NCBI RefSeq assembly: GCF_006442975.2
Contig: NZ_CP083954.1
Span: 4,409,501 to 4,473,500, forward strand
DNA length: 64,000 bases
Reading direction: 5' to 3'
Origin: Mesorhizobium sp. B2-1-1
GTDB lineage: Bacteria; Pseudomonadota; Alphaproteobacteria; Rhizobiales; Rhizobiaceae
A program made the translations under genes and the position numbers. The notes under the pieces are model-generated. The model was given only the letters and a program-made list of their open reading frames with translations, did no database searches and was not told the origin of the DNA. Below are positions 52,883 through 61,661 of this stretch, in pieces; position 1 is the stretch's first letter, and every line of letters starts with the position of its first letter.

Positions 52883-53647
52883 TCAGTTGGTCAGGCCGAT
52901 CTCGCGCATCTTGACATAGACCAGTTCGTCGGGCTCGCCGGTCTGCGGCAGGCCGAACAGCGACTGGAATTCCTTGATGGCCGCCTTGGTACGGGCGCCG
53001 ACGACGCCGTCGAGCTGCATGTCGTCATTGCCGAAGGCCTTGAGCCCGGCCTGTATCTTGACAATGCGAGGATCCGGCGCTTGGGAAGCCGTATCGGTCT
53101 GCAGCGACACTGGAACCGCCTGCGACACTTCGGGACGCGGTTGCGGTTTCGGCACGGCGGCGGTTTTCGGGGTCGCGCCCAGCTGATCGAGCAGCAGCGC
53201 GTCGATCTCGCCGGACGTGTTGAGCCCAACCTTCTGCTGATAGGCCTGGATCGCCTTGCGCGTGTTGGGTCCGGAAATGCCGTCGACCGTGCCGGCGTAG
53301 AAATCGAGATCCTTCAATATGCCCTGCACCTGCTCCACCACCGGATCGCCCTTGACCGGCGCCGGCGCGGTACCTGGCCGCACGATGTTGAAGGTGGTCT
53401 CCGGCTCATCAGCGGCCGCGTGCGGAACGCCCTGCATGCTGCGGGTCGCGAAGAAGGCGCCGGCATGCGGGAAAGGCTGGTACCACAGCGCATTCGCCGA
53501 AACGTAGAACAGCGTCACCAGGAATGCCGTCGACCCTCCCGCCAGGACGGGATTGCGCGAAATCATGCCGCCGATGGCGACGGCTCCGTCCTGGAAGGCG
53601 TTGCTGCGGCGCTTGGCCGCCTTAGGCTGTTTTGCGGAGCGCGCCAT
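52883..53647 (-). CDS. Membrane protein with two peptidoglycan-binding domains
   Basis: A protein of 254 residues: basic N-terminus, one membrane helix (GGSTAFLVTLFYVSANALWY at about 38-57), then two PG-binding-1 domains at about 105-155 (VEQVQGILKDLDFYAGTVDG, TRKAIQAYQQKVGL) and 195-245 (IVKIQAGLKAFGNDDMQLDG, TKAAIKEFQSLFGL), joined by a Pro/Thr-rich linker. It is anchored in the inner membrane with the wall-binding part in the periplasm. It starts 26 bases before the upstream kinase stop, so it is translated together with it. Confidence 0.9.
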   Translation of the reverse strand: MARSAKQPKAAKRRSNAFQDGAVAIGGMISRNPVLAGGSTAFLVTLFYVSANALWYQPFPHAGAFFATRSMQGVPHAAADEPETTFNIVRPGTAPAPVKGDPVVEQVQGILKDLDFYAGTVDGISGPNTRKAIQAYQQKVGLNTSGEIDALLLDQLGATPKTAAVPKPQPRPEVSQAVPVSLQTDTASQAPDPRIVKIQAGLKAFGNDDMQLDGVVGARTKAAIKEFQSLFGLPQTGEPDELVYVKMREIGLTN

Positions 53648-55427
53648 TTCCGTCCCCTTTCGCCCTGGCCAGCGGCATCGTCAGCACCCCGGCCTTGTCC
53701 GCCGGCCGCCCTTTCGGCCCGTTCACCGGCAGGCTGATGGTGACCGTGGTGCCCTCGCCCGGCATGCTTTCGATCGACATGGTGCCTTCGTGCAGCGCCA
53801 CCAGTCCCTTGACCAGCGACAGGCCAAGGCCGGTCCCCTCGAAACGACGGGTATAGTCGTTCTGGATCTGCATGAACGGCTTGCCGAGATTGGCGAAATC
53901 TTCCTCGGCGATACCGATGCCGGTGTCCCGCACCCAGAAATGCAGGCGCGAACCGATCCGCTTGGCACCGACGACGACATCGCCGCCATCGGGCGTGAAC
54001 TTGATCGCATTCGAGACGAGATTGATGAGGATCTGCTGCACGGCGCGCCGGTCGGCGTTGATTTCGCCGGCGTCCGGCGCGATCTGCGCCTTGAGATCGA
54101 TGTTCTTGGCCTGCGCCTGGAGCCGCATCATCTGCTGACACATGTCGACGGCTTCCATGAAGCGGAATGGCTCCGGTTCGGTCGCATAGACGCCCGATTC
54201 GATCCGCGACACGTCGAGAATGGAGGTTACGACGGCAAGCAGATGCTGGCCGGAATCGCGCACCAGACCGACATATTCCTTCTGCCGTGGATCCTTGAAG
54301 GCGCCGAACATCTCGTGCAGCAGCATGTCGGAGAATCCGATGATGGCATTGAGCGGCGTGCGCAGTTCGTGGCTCACCACCGCCAGGAAGCGCCCTTTCG
54401 CCACTTCGGCGGCGGCGGCCGCGTCATTGGCGGCGCCGAGGTCTTCGCGCAACCGGGCGACCTCGTCGTTCTCGCGCAGCACAAGCGTGAAAACGTCGCC
54501 CTGCTCCTGAGCGCGCATCAGTTCGAGCGAAAACGGCCGATAGTTGTCTGCCGCGCCATTGCCATTCTGTCCATTGCCGTCCTGCGGCAGCCTGACGCGC
54601 AACTCCAGCCTGCGCGACAGCGCCCCGTCTCGCATGTCGGCCAAGGCACTGAGATAGGAGACGCGATCCGAGAGATGCACGCGATCGAAAAGCCCGGTTC
54701 CGCAAAGCAGTTGCGGGGGCAGCTTCAACAGCGTACGCGCCTTTGCCGAGGCATCGATAACCTCGCCATGGCGGGCGACGCGCAGGACCACCGCGTCGAT
54801 CATGTCTTCCAGACGATCGCCGGTGTCCCCTACGTCGGCCGCAGCCGCCGTGTTGCGAACCGCCGATATACGCGGCACCAGCGTCAGCGCCCAGGCCAAT
54901 GGCAGCAGCCAGTGCCACGCGGCGATCGGCACCGCGGCGTGCGGGAGGACGGTTGCCGTCACAGGCTGCAACAGAATGGCGACGACGGCGCAGACGGCTC
55001 CCCACAGCGCTGCGCGGCGCGAGGCGCCGATCCACCAGGCTTCGAACGGCAGCGCCACGAAAAGCATCGCGACCGGAGAGCTCAGCCCGCCGGCAGCGGC
55101 AACAAGACCGGCGAGCGCAAGTCCCGCGATCGCCAGCGCGGCCCGGCCGGCCAGATCCATCCTGCCGGTCGCGGCCACCAGCAAGGCGATGAACCAGCAA
55201 AGACCAAAGGCCGCGAAGATGGCGGCCACGGTGACGGCTGCGCCCATGCCTGACGTGACGAGCGTGACCGCGGCACCGGCGGCAAAGAACGGAGCGGCCA
55301 GCATGGCGCCGATAAAGCGACGCTGACGCTCGCGGTCGTCCAGCCCAAGAATGGAGGGATGGACCATACGTTCACAACCGGCGGCCATTGCCCCAGGCAA
55401 TTCAACGTATCTGGCCTTGATCGGCAT
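53622..55427 (-). CDS. Membrane sensor histidine kinase, DivJ/PleC-like
   Basis: A kinase of about 601 residues. The N-terminal part (about 35-190) has some six membrane helices, then a PAS-like region (about 215-320) and the kinase core: SHELRTPLNAIIGFSDML with His353, LINLVSNAIKFTPDG, RDTGIGI and GTGLGLSLVKG. The six-helix sensor with this core resembles DivJ. The start is uncertain: ATG at 55427 is used; 55370 is an alternative. DivJ acts on DivK to control CtrA, so a CtrA-like site in the same neighbourhood is of interest. Its identity is inference. Confidence 0.88.
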   Translation of the reverse strand: MPIKARYVELPGAMAAGCERMVHPSILGLDDRERQRRFIGAMLAAPFFAAGAAVTLVTSGMGAAVTVAAIFAAFGLCWFIALLVAATGRMDLAGRAALAIAGLALAGLVAAAGGLSSPVAMLFVALPFEAWWIGASRRAALWGAVCAVVAILLQPVTATVLPHAAVPIAAWHWLLPLAWALTLVPRISAVRNTAAAADVGDTGDRLEDMIDAVVLRVARHGEVIDASAKARTLLKLPPQLLCGTGLFDRVHLSDRVSYLSALADMRDGALSRRLELRVRLPQDGNGQNGNGAADNYRPFSLELMRAQEQGDVFTLVLRENDEVARLREDLGAANDAAAAAEVAKGRFLAVVSHELRTPLNAIIGFSDMLLHEMFGAFKDPRQKEYVGLVRDSGQHLLAVVTSILDVSRIESGVYATEPEPFRFMEAVDMCQQMMRLQAQAKNIDLKAQIAPDAGEINADRRAVQQILINLVSNAIKFTPDGGDVVVGAKRIGSRLHFWVRDTGIGIAEEDFANLGKPFMQIQNDYTRRFEGTGLGLSLVKGLVALHEGTMSIESMPGEGTTVTISLPVNGPKGRPADKAGVLTMPLARAKGDGNGALRKTA

Positions 55428-55900
55428 CAACTCAACGCACCCGCACTCGTCGTGAACAGCTCTGCTTTTGCAGATCGTTTTGATTGACTCTGAAACTCGC
55501 ACCCAGCCTTTAAAGAATGGATAAGGCAGGGCCGACCCAAGGCCCGGCCCACGGCGAATATCGGGATGGGAGCGCCCGAAAAGGCGGGCAAATGCCACCA
55601 TAGTAAACGGAGGGTTATCCGCAGGGGCCGCCCGCAGCGTGGCCAGCCGCAGCGCACCGACCGCCTGATTTTGTGGAAAACGCAACAGAAACAAAGGAAT
55701 ATATGGCTGATGGATGATAAGAAAAATGGTTCCAATCTGAGACAAATCGACAGCAAAACGCTTCGTTTCGAATTTGCCTCAAATTTGAAGAAAATTCTCG
55801 GCTAACCCGCAAGCCGTCCTTTGCGCCTGTGTGCCAATATCCCGCCCACAAAAGAGGTCATGCTCATGGCTGCATGATCCGGTCACGACAAGAGGCGAGC
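55428..55900. other. A/T-rich intergenic region between the histidine kinase and DUF5330 genes
   Basis: About 470 bases. The stretch 55670-55800 is much richer in A/T than the rest of the window and has repeated AATTTG and AAATTTG words. It should hold promoters for both genes and may be a site for nucleoid-associated proteins such as MucR. No gene is evident. Confidence 0.5.
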
Positions 55901-56251
55901 ATGTTCTTCCTGATGAGAATGGCTTTCTGGTTTTCGCTGGTGCTGCTGGCACTGCCGCTGGGCGTCGGTCCCGGCGAGCCGGGCCAGGAAAGCGTAGGAC
56001 CGATCCAGGCCCTGTTCGCAGCCCGCGACGCGGTCGGCGACATCGCCGGTATTTGCGAACGCAAGCCCGATGTCTGTGAGACCGGCAAGTCGGCAATGCA
56101 CACCATCACCGCAAGGGCCAAGGAGACAGCCAAGATCGCGGCCGCCATGCTGGACGACAAGTCCGCAGGCCCCGACATCTCCACAATGACCGGCAGCGTT
56201 CCCGAAGAAGTCGTCTTGCCCGAGACAGTCAACCTGCCGGTAAAGAATTAA
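55901..56251 (+). CDS. DUF5330 family small exported protein
   Basis: A protein of 116 residues with an N-terminal membrane or signal segment (MRMAFWFSLVLLALPLGVG). Then QALFAARDAVGDIAGICERKPDVCETGKSA, which has two Cys in a CERKPDVC pattern, typical of DUF5330, and a Ser/Thr-rich end. Function unknown. GAGGCGAGC precedes the ATG at 55901. A terminator with U tract follows. Confidence 0.85.
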   Translation: MFFLMRMAFWFSLVLLALPLGVGPGEPGQESVGPIQALFAARDAVGDIAGICERKPDVCETGKSAMHTITARAKETAKIAAAMLDDKSAGPDISTMTGSVPEEVVLPETVNLPVKN

Positions 56252-56266
56252 GCCGTTTCGACGGCG

Positions 56267-56312
56267 CACCGCGGGCAGTCTGCCTCTCGACGCCCGCGGT
56301 GTTTTTGTTTTT
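56267..56312 (+). terminator. Rho-independent terminator after the DUF5330 gene
   Basis: A 10-bp stem CACCGCGGGC / GCCCGCGGTG around a 15-base loop, followed by TTTTTGTTTTT. It lies 15 bases after the stop. Confidence 0.85.
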
Positions 56313-56349
56313 CCGTGACGCGGCGACGGTGGATGACTATATCCCTGTC

Positions 56350-56778
56350 ATGACGACCACGATCCAGACGATCCGCGACGACTTCTCATTCCTTGACGAA
56401 TGGGAGGACCGCTATCGTTATGTCATCGAACTCGGCGAGGCGCTGCCGCCATTCCCGGATGAGGAACGCACCGCCGCCAACAAGGTGCCGGGCTGCGTCA
56501 GCCAGGTCTGGCTGACCACCGAACGGGGACCGGGCGGCGATCCGGTCATCACCTTCAGGGGCGATTCGGACGCCCATATCGTACGCGGGCTGGTGGCGAT
56601 CATGCTGGCGCTGTTCTCCGGCAAGACCGCCAGCGAGATCCAGAAAATCGATGCGGAAGCGACGCTGAAGGCGCTCGGCCTGGACGAGCACCTGTCGCCG
56701 CAGCGCGCCAACGGCCTTCGTTCGATGGTCAAGCGCATCAGGCGCGACGCAGAGGCCGCACTCGAGCAGACGGCCTGA
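56350..56778 (+). CDS. sufE: Cysteine desulfuration protein SufE
   Basis: Sulfur acceptor that takes persulfide from SufS and passes it to the Fe-S scaffold, 142 residues. The family shape is visible: TIRDDFSFLDEWEDRYRYVIELG, then NKVPGCVSQVWL with the catalytic Cys, followed by DSDAHIVRGLVAIMLALFSGKT. The ATG at 56350 is chosen over an earlier one at 56299, which falls on the terminator. The suf operon itself is not nearby, as is frequent. Confidence 0.95.
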   Translation: MTTTIQTIRDDFSFLDEWEDRYRYVIELGEALPPFPDEERTAANKVPGCVSQVWLTTERGPGGDPVITFRGDSDAHIVRGLVAIMLALFSGKTASEIQKIDAEATLKALGLDEHLSPQRANGLRSMVKRIRRDAEAALEQTA

Positions 56779-56856
56779 TATCGCCTCCGCGATCAGCCGA
56801 TCGCATCATACCGCGCACTGGTACCAGCGCTGTCCGGCCCGGCCGGCAAAGTAAAA

Positions 56857-56874
56857 CGGCGCCCGAAGGCGCCG
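56857..56874 (-). terminator. Terminator after mucR
   Basis: Read on the minus strand, CGGCGCC-TTCG-GGCGCCG is a stem with a stable UUCG loop followed by TTTTAC. It lies 90 bases after the mucR stop and close to the sufE end, so it may serve both. Confidence 0.7.
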
Positions 56875-56962
56875 ATGTCGATCGTTGAACCTTCCGTCCG
56901 GCTCTATCTATCGTTTGAGCCGCATTCTGCGATACCAAGTGTACTCACCTGGCAGCAAATGC

Positions 56963-57388
56963 TTAGCGGGCCTTGCGCTTGCGGCCGAGCCCCATCTTCT
57001 TGGCGAGCTGGGAGCGGGCGGCCGCGTAGTTCGGGGCAACCATCGGGTAGCTCGGGTCGAGGTTCCACTTTTCGCGATACTGATCCGGCGTCAGATCATA
57101 ATGAGTCATCAGGTGACGCTTGAGCGACTTGAACTTTTTGCCGTCTTCAAGGCAAACGATGTAGTCGTCATGAACCGAGCGCTTCGGGTTCACTGCCGGC
57201 TTCTGCTTGTCGGCGGGCGGCTGTTCGGCGGTTCCGCCCACACGCCCGAGAGCAGCATGGACATCGGAGATGAGGTTCGGCAGTTCGCCGACCGGCACGG
57301 GATTGTTGCTGACATAGGCGGCCACCACGTCGGCGGTCAGCTCGATCAGCGCGTCGCTGTTTCTGGAAGGTGTTTCGACAATATCCAT
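56963..57388 (-). CDS. mucR: MucR/Ros family transcriptional regulator
   Basis: A global regulator of 141 residues that represses exopolysaccharide, motility and symbiosis or virulence genes in Rhizobiales. The zinc-finger region has [20 protein letters not shown] with Cys79, Asp82 in place of the second Cys, His92 and His96. The N-terminal helix region (about 10-50, oligomerisation) and basic tail GLGRKRKAR are typical. The Asp replacement means zinc binding, if any, differs from that in Agrobacterium Ros. The long A/T-rich leader suggests autoregulation. Confidence 0.95.
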   Translation of the reverse strand: MDIVETPSRNSDALIELTADVVAAYVSNNPVPVGELPNLISDVHAALGRVGGTAEQPPADKQKPAVNPKRSVHDDYIVCLEDGKKFKSLKRHLMTHYDLTPDQYREKWNLDPSYPMVAPNYAAARSQLAKKMGLGRKRKAR

Positions 57389-57817
57389 GGTCTTCAGGCC
57401 CCAACGAGAGTTAGTTTAGTGCGCCCTTTTTTACAGGCAAGGCATTGCACGAATTTTGTGCAGACAGAGCTTCTGCGATTCGTGTCGCGGGGGCATCAAT
57501 GAACCTACCTAGCAAGTAAGTCAATTCGATCCTTGCACTATATTGAACGATGTTGATCAAATATTTTCGGATCAGCTTCAATCTTTCGTGCACGATGTAA
57601 TTTTTCGATATTTCGCAGGCGAAACCAGCGACCGGTGACGCAGCGTTAGCTAACCGTTACATTCGCGCTAACTCACAAAGCATCTCCGAGTGCTTCGCTT
57701 TGCTTGGCGATCGCGCCGGCAATCTTGGTTGCTCACCCCCTTTCACAAAACCATAGGTTGCCCCACCTCGGCCATTGCCGGCCCTCACGCGTCGTGCAGC
57801 CGACCAGCTCGGATCAC
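57389..57817. other. Upstream region of mucR, A/T-rich
   Basis: About 430 bases. The first 300 are A/T-rich with ATATT and AAAATTT words. GTTAGCTAAC lies at about 57647-57656, followed by TTAC and CTAAC words. MucR proteins bind A/T-rich sites with T-A steps, so autoregulation fits. No gene is seen. Confidence 0.45.
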
Positions 57818-58186
57818 TCAATACGGGGCGATGTATTTGCCATAGGCCCACCCGGTGACAAAACCGCCGTTCTTCGCCGGATCATGCCAGACTTCGCACC
57901 AGCGATAGCGAACCGCCTGCTGCTGCTTCCATGCCGGCTGATTGGCGATGTCGAGCAGGTTCGTCCCGCCAGTGCATCGTCCGGTCATCTGCAAAACGGT
58001 GCCGTTCGGATATGCGGCCTGTTTCTGGGACGTGCCCGAGGGATATTTGCGCACGTTGAGCGTGTCGCCGAACGGCACGTTGGCCACTTGCCAAGCGGCG
58101 AATACGGTCGCATGAGATTGGCCGGCGATGGCCATAGTTGCGGAAACGACGGCGAGAGCCGCGACGGTGCGAGCATAGATATACAT
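57818..58186 (-). CDS. Exported SH3-like domain protein
   Basis: A protein of 122 residues with a signal peptide (TVAALAVVSATMAIAGQSHA). The mature part resembles a bacterial SH3 domain: GDTLNVRKYPSGTSQKQAAYPNGTVLQ and a C-terminal GGFVTGWAYGKYIAPY. Two Cys are present (RCTGG and RWCEVW). Such domains bind cell wall or proteins in the periplasm. GGAGGAG lies 5 to 11 bases before the ATG. A longer frame upstream is rejected. Confidence 0.85.
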   Translation of the reverse strand: MYIYARTVAALAVVSATMAIAGQSHATVFAAWQVANVPFGDTLNVRKYPSGTSQKQAAYPNGTVLQMTGRCTGGTNLLDIANQPAWKQQQAVRYRWCEVWHDPAKNGGFVTGWAYGKYIAPY

Positions 58187-58302
58187 TATTTCTCCTCCCG
58201 GCCCGCTTTCTGGAGCCCGGCGCAGCAATAAGACCCGGCTCTTGAACCCGCGCTGATCGGCGTGTTCATTGGCCATTCAGGACATTTCCAAAGCGAGACG
58301 CA

Positions 58303-60417
58303 ATGACCAAAACTTCTGCATTCCCGGATGTCACCCCGCCAACGCCCGAGAAGCGGCCGGTTTTCGACACGCATCACGGTATCACGCGAACGGACGACTA
58401 TTCCTGGCTGCGGGCCGACAATTGGCAGGAGATGTTCAGGGACCCCGCATTGCTCGATGCGGGCATCCGCGCCCATCTCGAAGCCGAGAACGCCTACCAG
58501 TCGAAACTGATGGCCGACACGGCCGATTTGCGGAAGCGGCTGTTCAAGGAGATGAAGGGTCGCATCAAAGAGGACGATTCTTCCGTGCCGATGAAGGACG
58601 GACCCTACGCGTATGGCTCCTCCTTCAAACTCGGCGGCGAGCAGCCGCGCTATTTCCGCATGCCGCGGGACGGCGGCGCGCAGCATATCCTGCTCGACGG
58701 CGATGCCGAGGCCGAAGGCAAGGCCTATTTCCGGCTTGGCGGCGTCGATCATTCGGCCGACCATGGCAAGCTTTTATGGGCGTTCGACGACAAGGGCTCC
58801 GAATTCTATACGCTTCGGGTGCGCGACCTCTCCGACGGCAAGGAACTCGCGGACACGGTTCCAGACACCGGCGGTTCGGGGGTGTGGAACGCCGCCAATG
58901 ACGGGTTTTTCTACACCCGGCTCGACCCCAACCACCGTCCCTCCAAGGTGCTGTTCCATGCGCTTGGGCAGGATCCGGCAAGCGACCGGCTGATCTATGA
59001 GGAAAATGATCCCGGCTTCTTCATGAATGTCGGCGGCACGCGCTCCAATGAATGGATCATGGTTGCCATCAACGACCACGAGACATCGGAATACCGGCTG
59101 CTGAGCGCGGGCGAGCCGTTTGGCGAGCCGAAGCTGGTGGCGGCGCGCGAGACCGGTCTTCAATACGAGATGGAGGAAGGCGGCGACATTTTCTTCATCC
59201 TGACCAACGCCGATGGGGCCAAGGACTTCAAGATCATGACGGCGCCGGCGAGCGATCCGATCCGCGCCAACTGGCAGGAACTGGTTCCGCACGAGGCCGG
59301 CCGGCTGATCCTGTCGGTGATCGGCTTCAAGAACCATATGGTCAGGCTGGAGCGCAAGGAGGGCCTGCCGCGCATCGTCGTGCGCGACCGTGCAACCGGC
59401 GAGGAACACCTGATCTCCTTCGACGAGGAGGCGTTTTCGCTCGGCCTGTCGGGATCCCTGGAATACGACACCGAGATCATGCGCTTCACCTATTCATCGA
59501 TGACGACGCCGGCGCAGGTCTTCGACTACAACATGCGCACCCGCGAGCGCGTGTTGCTCAAGACCCAGGAGGTGCCGTCCGGCCACGACCCGGAGCGCTA
59601 TGTCACGCGTCGGCTGATGGCGCCCGCGGCTGATGGCGAATTGGTGCCGGTCTCGCTCTTGTACCGCCGCGATACCCCGCTGGACGGCTCCGCGCCTTGC
59701 CTGCTTTACGGCTACGGTTCCTATGGCATCACGGTGCCGGCGGCCTTCAACACCAACTGGTTCTCGCTGGTCGACCGCGGCTTTGTCTTTGCAATCGCCC
59801 ACGTCCGCGGCGGCAAGGACAAGGGCTATGGCTGGTACGATGACGGCAAGCGGGCGCACAAGATGAACACTTTCACCGATTTCATCGCCTGTGCACGCCA
59901 TCTGGTCGCCGAACGCTACACTGTGCATGACCGCATCGTCGCGCAAGGTGGATCCGCCGGCGGCATGCTGATGGGCGCGGTCGCCAACATGGCGCCGGAC
60001 TGTTTCGGCGGCATCGTTGCCGAGGTGCCTTTCGTCGACGTGCTCACCACCATGCTCGACGCCAGCCTGCCGCTGACCCCGCCGGAGTGGCCTGAATGGG
60101 GCAATCCGATCGCGTCGGCGGACGATTACCGGACGATCGCCGCCTACTCGCCCTATGACAATGTCGCCGCGCTCGGCTATCCACCGATCCTGGCGCTAGC
60201 CGGTCTCACTGACCCGCGCGTCACCTATTGGGAACCGGCCAAATGGGTGGCGCGGCTGCGCGAGCGCAAGACGGGCGACAATCCGGTCCTGTTCAAGATC
60301 AACATGGAATCGGGCCATGCCGGCGCGTCCGGCCGGTTTTCCCGGCTGGAGGAGATCGCCTACACATATTCATTCGCCTTGAAAGTGACAGGCAAGGCAA
60401 CAGGGCCGCAGGGCTGA
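58303..60417 (+). CDS. ptrB: S9-family oligopeptidase, oligopeptidase B-like
   Basis: Cytosolic serine peptidase of 704 residues: an N-terminal beta-propeller (about 75-425) and an alpha/beta-hydrolase domain. Catalytic Ser551 lies in AQGGSAGGML, Asp in LAGLTDPRVTYW and His in MESGHAGASG. Further family stretches are YGYGSYGI and AHVRGGKDKGYGWYDDGK. Oligopeptidase B cleaves short peptides after basic residues. The start at ATG 58303 follows a GAGACGCA stretch. It is divergent from the SH3-like gene. Confidence 0.94.
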   Translation: MTKTSAFPDVTPPTPEKRPVFDTHHGITRTDDYSWLRADNWQEMFRDPALLDAGIRAHLEAENAYQSKLMADTADLRKRLFKEMKGRIKEDDSSVPMKDGPYAYGSSFKLGGEQPRYFRMPRDGGAQHILLDGDAEAEGKAYFRLGGVDHSADHGKLLWAFDDKGSEFYTLRVRDLSDGKELADTVPDTGGSGVWNAANDGFFYTRLDPNHRPSKVLFHALGQDPASDRLIYEENDPGFFMNVGGTRSNEWIMVAINDHETSEYRLLSAGEPFGEPKLVAARETGLQYEMEEGGDIFFILTNADGAKDFKIMTAPASDPIRANWQELVPHEAGRLILSVIGFKNHMVRLERKEGLPRIVVRDRATGEEHLISFDEEAFSLGLSGSLEYDTEIMRFTYSSMTTPAQVFDYNMRTRERVLLKTQEVPSGHDPERYVTRRLMAPAADGELVPVSLLYRRDTPLDGSAPCLLYGYGSYGITVPAAFNTNWFSLVDRGFVFAIAHVRGGKDKGYGWYDDGKRAHKMNTFTDFIACARHLVAERYTVHDRIVAQGGSAGGMLMGAVANMAPDCFGGIVAEVPFVDVLTTMLDASLPLTPPEWPEWGNPIASADDYRTIAAYSPYDNVAALGYPPILALAGLTDPRVTYWEPAKWVARLRERKTGDNPVLFKINMESGHAGASGRFSRLEEIAYTYSFALKVTGKATGPQG

Positions 60418-60484
60418 AGCGGTCATTGCCCTTCGGCCCCTGGCGTGACTTGATCGGCGACGAACGCCGAGGAGGATGCGAGCA

Positions 60485-61111
60485 ATGATCGACCTGGCCA
60501 CATTGACCACCTATGTCGCCGTGGTGCTCGGTTTTGTGTTTATTCCCGGCCCCGCCACGCTGCTGACGGTCGCGCGGGCAACGAGTTCGGGAACCAAAGC
60601 CGGCATCGCAACCGGCGCAGGGATCGCGGCCGGCGACGTGTTTCACACCTTCACGGCCATGGTCGGCATCTCGGCGATCATCGCCGCATCGGCGGTGTTG
60701 TTCAGCGCCGTGAAGTATCTCGGTGCGGCATATCTCGTTTATCTCGGCATTCGCGCGATCATGGAAAAGACGCCGGCCGATCTCGCCGCCGGCAGGTTCC
60801 CAATCTCAGCGGGCAAGGCGTTTCGGCAAGCCATACTGACTGAGATGCTCAACCCCAAGACGGCGCTTTTCTTCCTCGCGTTCCTGCCACAGTTCGTCCG
60901 GCCCGAAAACGGATCGGTCATGCTCCAGCTGGCGGTATTGGGGATCATCTTTGTTCTGCTGGGCCTCTTCAGCACAGTGGTTTTCGCGGTGAGCGCAGGC
61001 GGGCTTGGCACTTTCCTGCGTCGAAATCCCACGGTGTTAAAATGGCAGGGCAAGATTGTCGGCGGCATCTATTGCGGCCTGGGCGTGCGGCTGGCGCTTC
61101 AGCAGCGCTGA
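60485..61111 (+). CDS. LysE-family amino-acid exporter
   Basis: Inner-membrane exporter of 208 residues with about six helices. The family start ATLTTYVAVVLGFVFIPGPATLLTVARA is clear, and MLNPKTALFFLAFLPQFV follows. It exports amino acids or homoserine-lactone-like compounds; substrate unknown. The ATG at 60485 is used, since GGAGG at 60471-60475 leaves a spacing of 9 bases; the ATG at 60476 touches the Shine-Dalgarno. Confidence 0.92.
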   Translation: MIDLATLTTYVAVVLGFVFIPGPATLLTVARATSSGTKAGIATGAGIAAGDVFHTFTAMVGISAIIAASAVLFSAVKYLGAAYLVYLGIRAIMEKTPADLAAGRFPISAGKAFRQAILTEMLNPKTALFFLAFLPQFVRPENGSVMLQLAVLGIIFVLLGLFSTVVFAVSAGGLGTFLRRNPTVLKWQGKIVGGIYCGLGVRLALQQR

Positions 61112-61271
61112 CGCGAAACGGTGACCGGCGCGGCCTTCTCGGCGAGCCGGGCAATCATTGGTTTTTGAATTCCGTGTTGCTGGTTTTCGCTCGCAATTGC
61201 GATGCCCGCGCGCTACCCAAGGCGCGTTTTGTCCCGGGCCATGACAGCCCACAATCGCACAAGGGCCTGCC

Positions 61272-61661
61272 ATGCTGCTCGTCGACGTCTATCTCGACAA
61301 ATCCCCCATCCAGGGCATTGGTGTCTTTGCCAAGAATCCCATTTCCCGCGGCACGATGATCTGGAAGCTGGATCCGAGATTCGACCGGCTCATCGAGGTC
61401 GAGACCTATGAGAGCCAGACAGGACCGGTGAAGAGCTATCTCGATCGCTATGCCTATCCGGACAGGCGAGATCCGAACTACATCGTCTTCGAGGCCGACG
61501 ATGCACGCTACATGAACCACGCCGACGAGCCGAATTGCGACGTATCCTCGCCGGAGGAAAGCTTTGCGTTGCGCGACATCGCGGCCGGCGAGGAACTGAC
61601 CTGCAACTACAATCATTTCTTCGCGGCGGGCTTCGACTTCCTGGGCGATCGCCACCCGTAG
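61272..61661 (+). CDS. Small SET-domain protein
   Basis: A protein of 129 residues that is almost only a SET domain, a lysine methyltransferase fold. Seen: KSPIQGIGVFAKNPISRGTMIW (N-terminal), ARYMNHADEPNCDV with the NH motif for S-adenosylmethionine, and GEELTCNYNHFF with the catalytic Tyr. There are no pre- or post-SET regions. A bacterial target is unknown; ribosomal or nucleoid proteins are possible. The stop at 61661 is directly next to the stop of the cytochrome gene. Confidence 0.88.
   Translation: MLLVDVYLDKSPIQGIGVFAKNPISRGTMIWKLDPRFDRLIEVETYESQTGPVKSYLDRYAYPDRRDPNYIVFEADDARYMNHADEPNCDVSSPEESFALRDIAAGEELTCNYNHFFAAGFDFLGDRHP

Noticed and set aside
53553..55253. Open frame of about 565 codons on the plus strand
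   Set aside because: Antisense to the DivJ/PleC-like kinase; no domain and no start signal.
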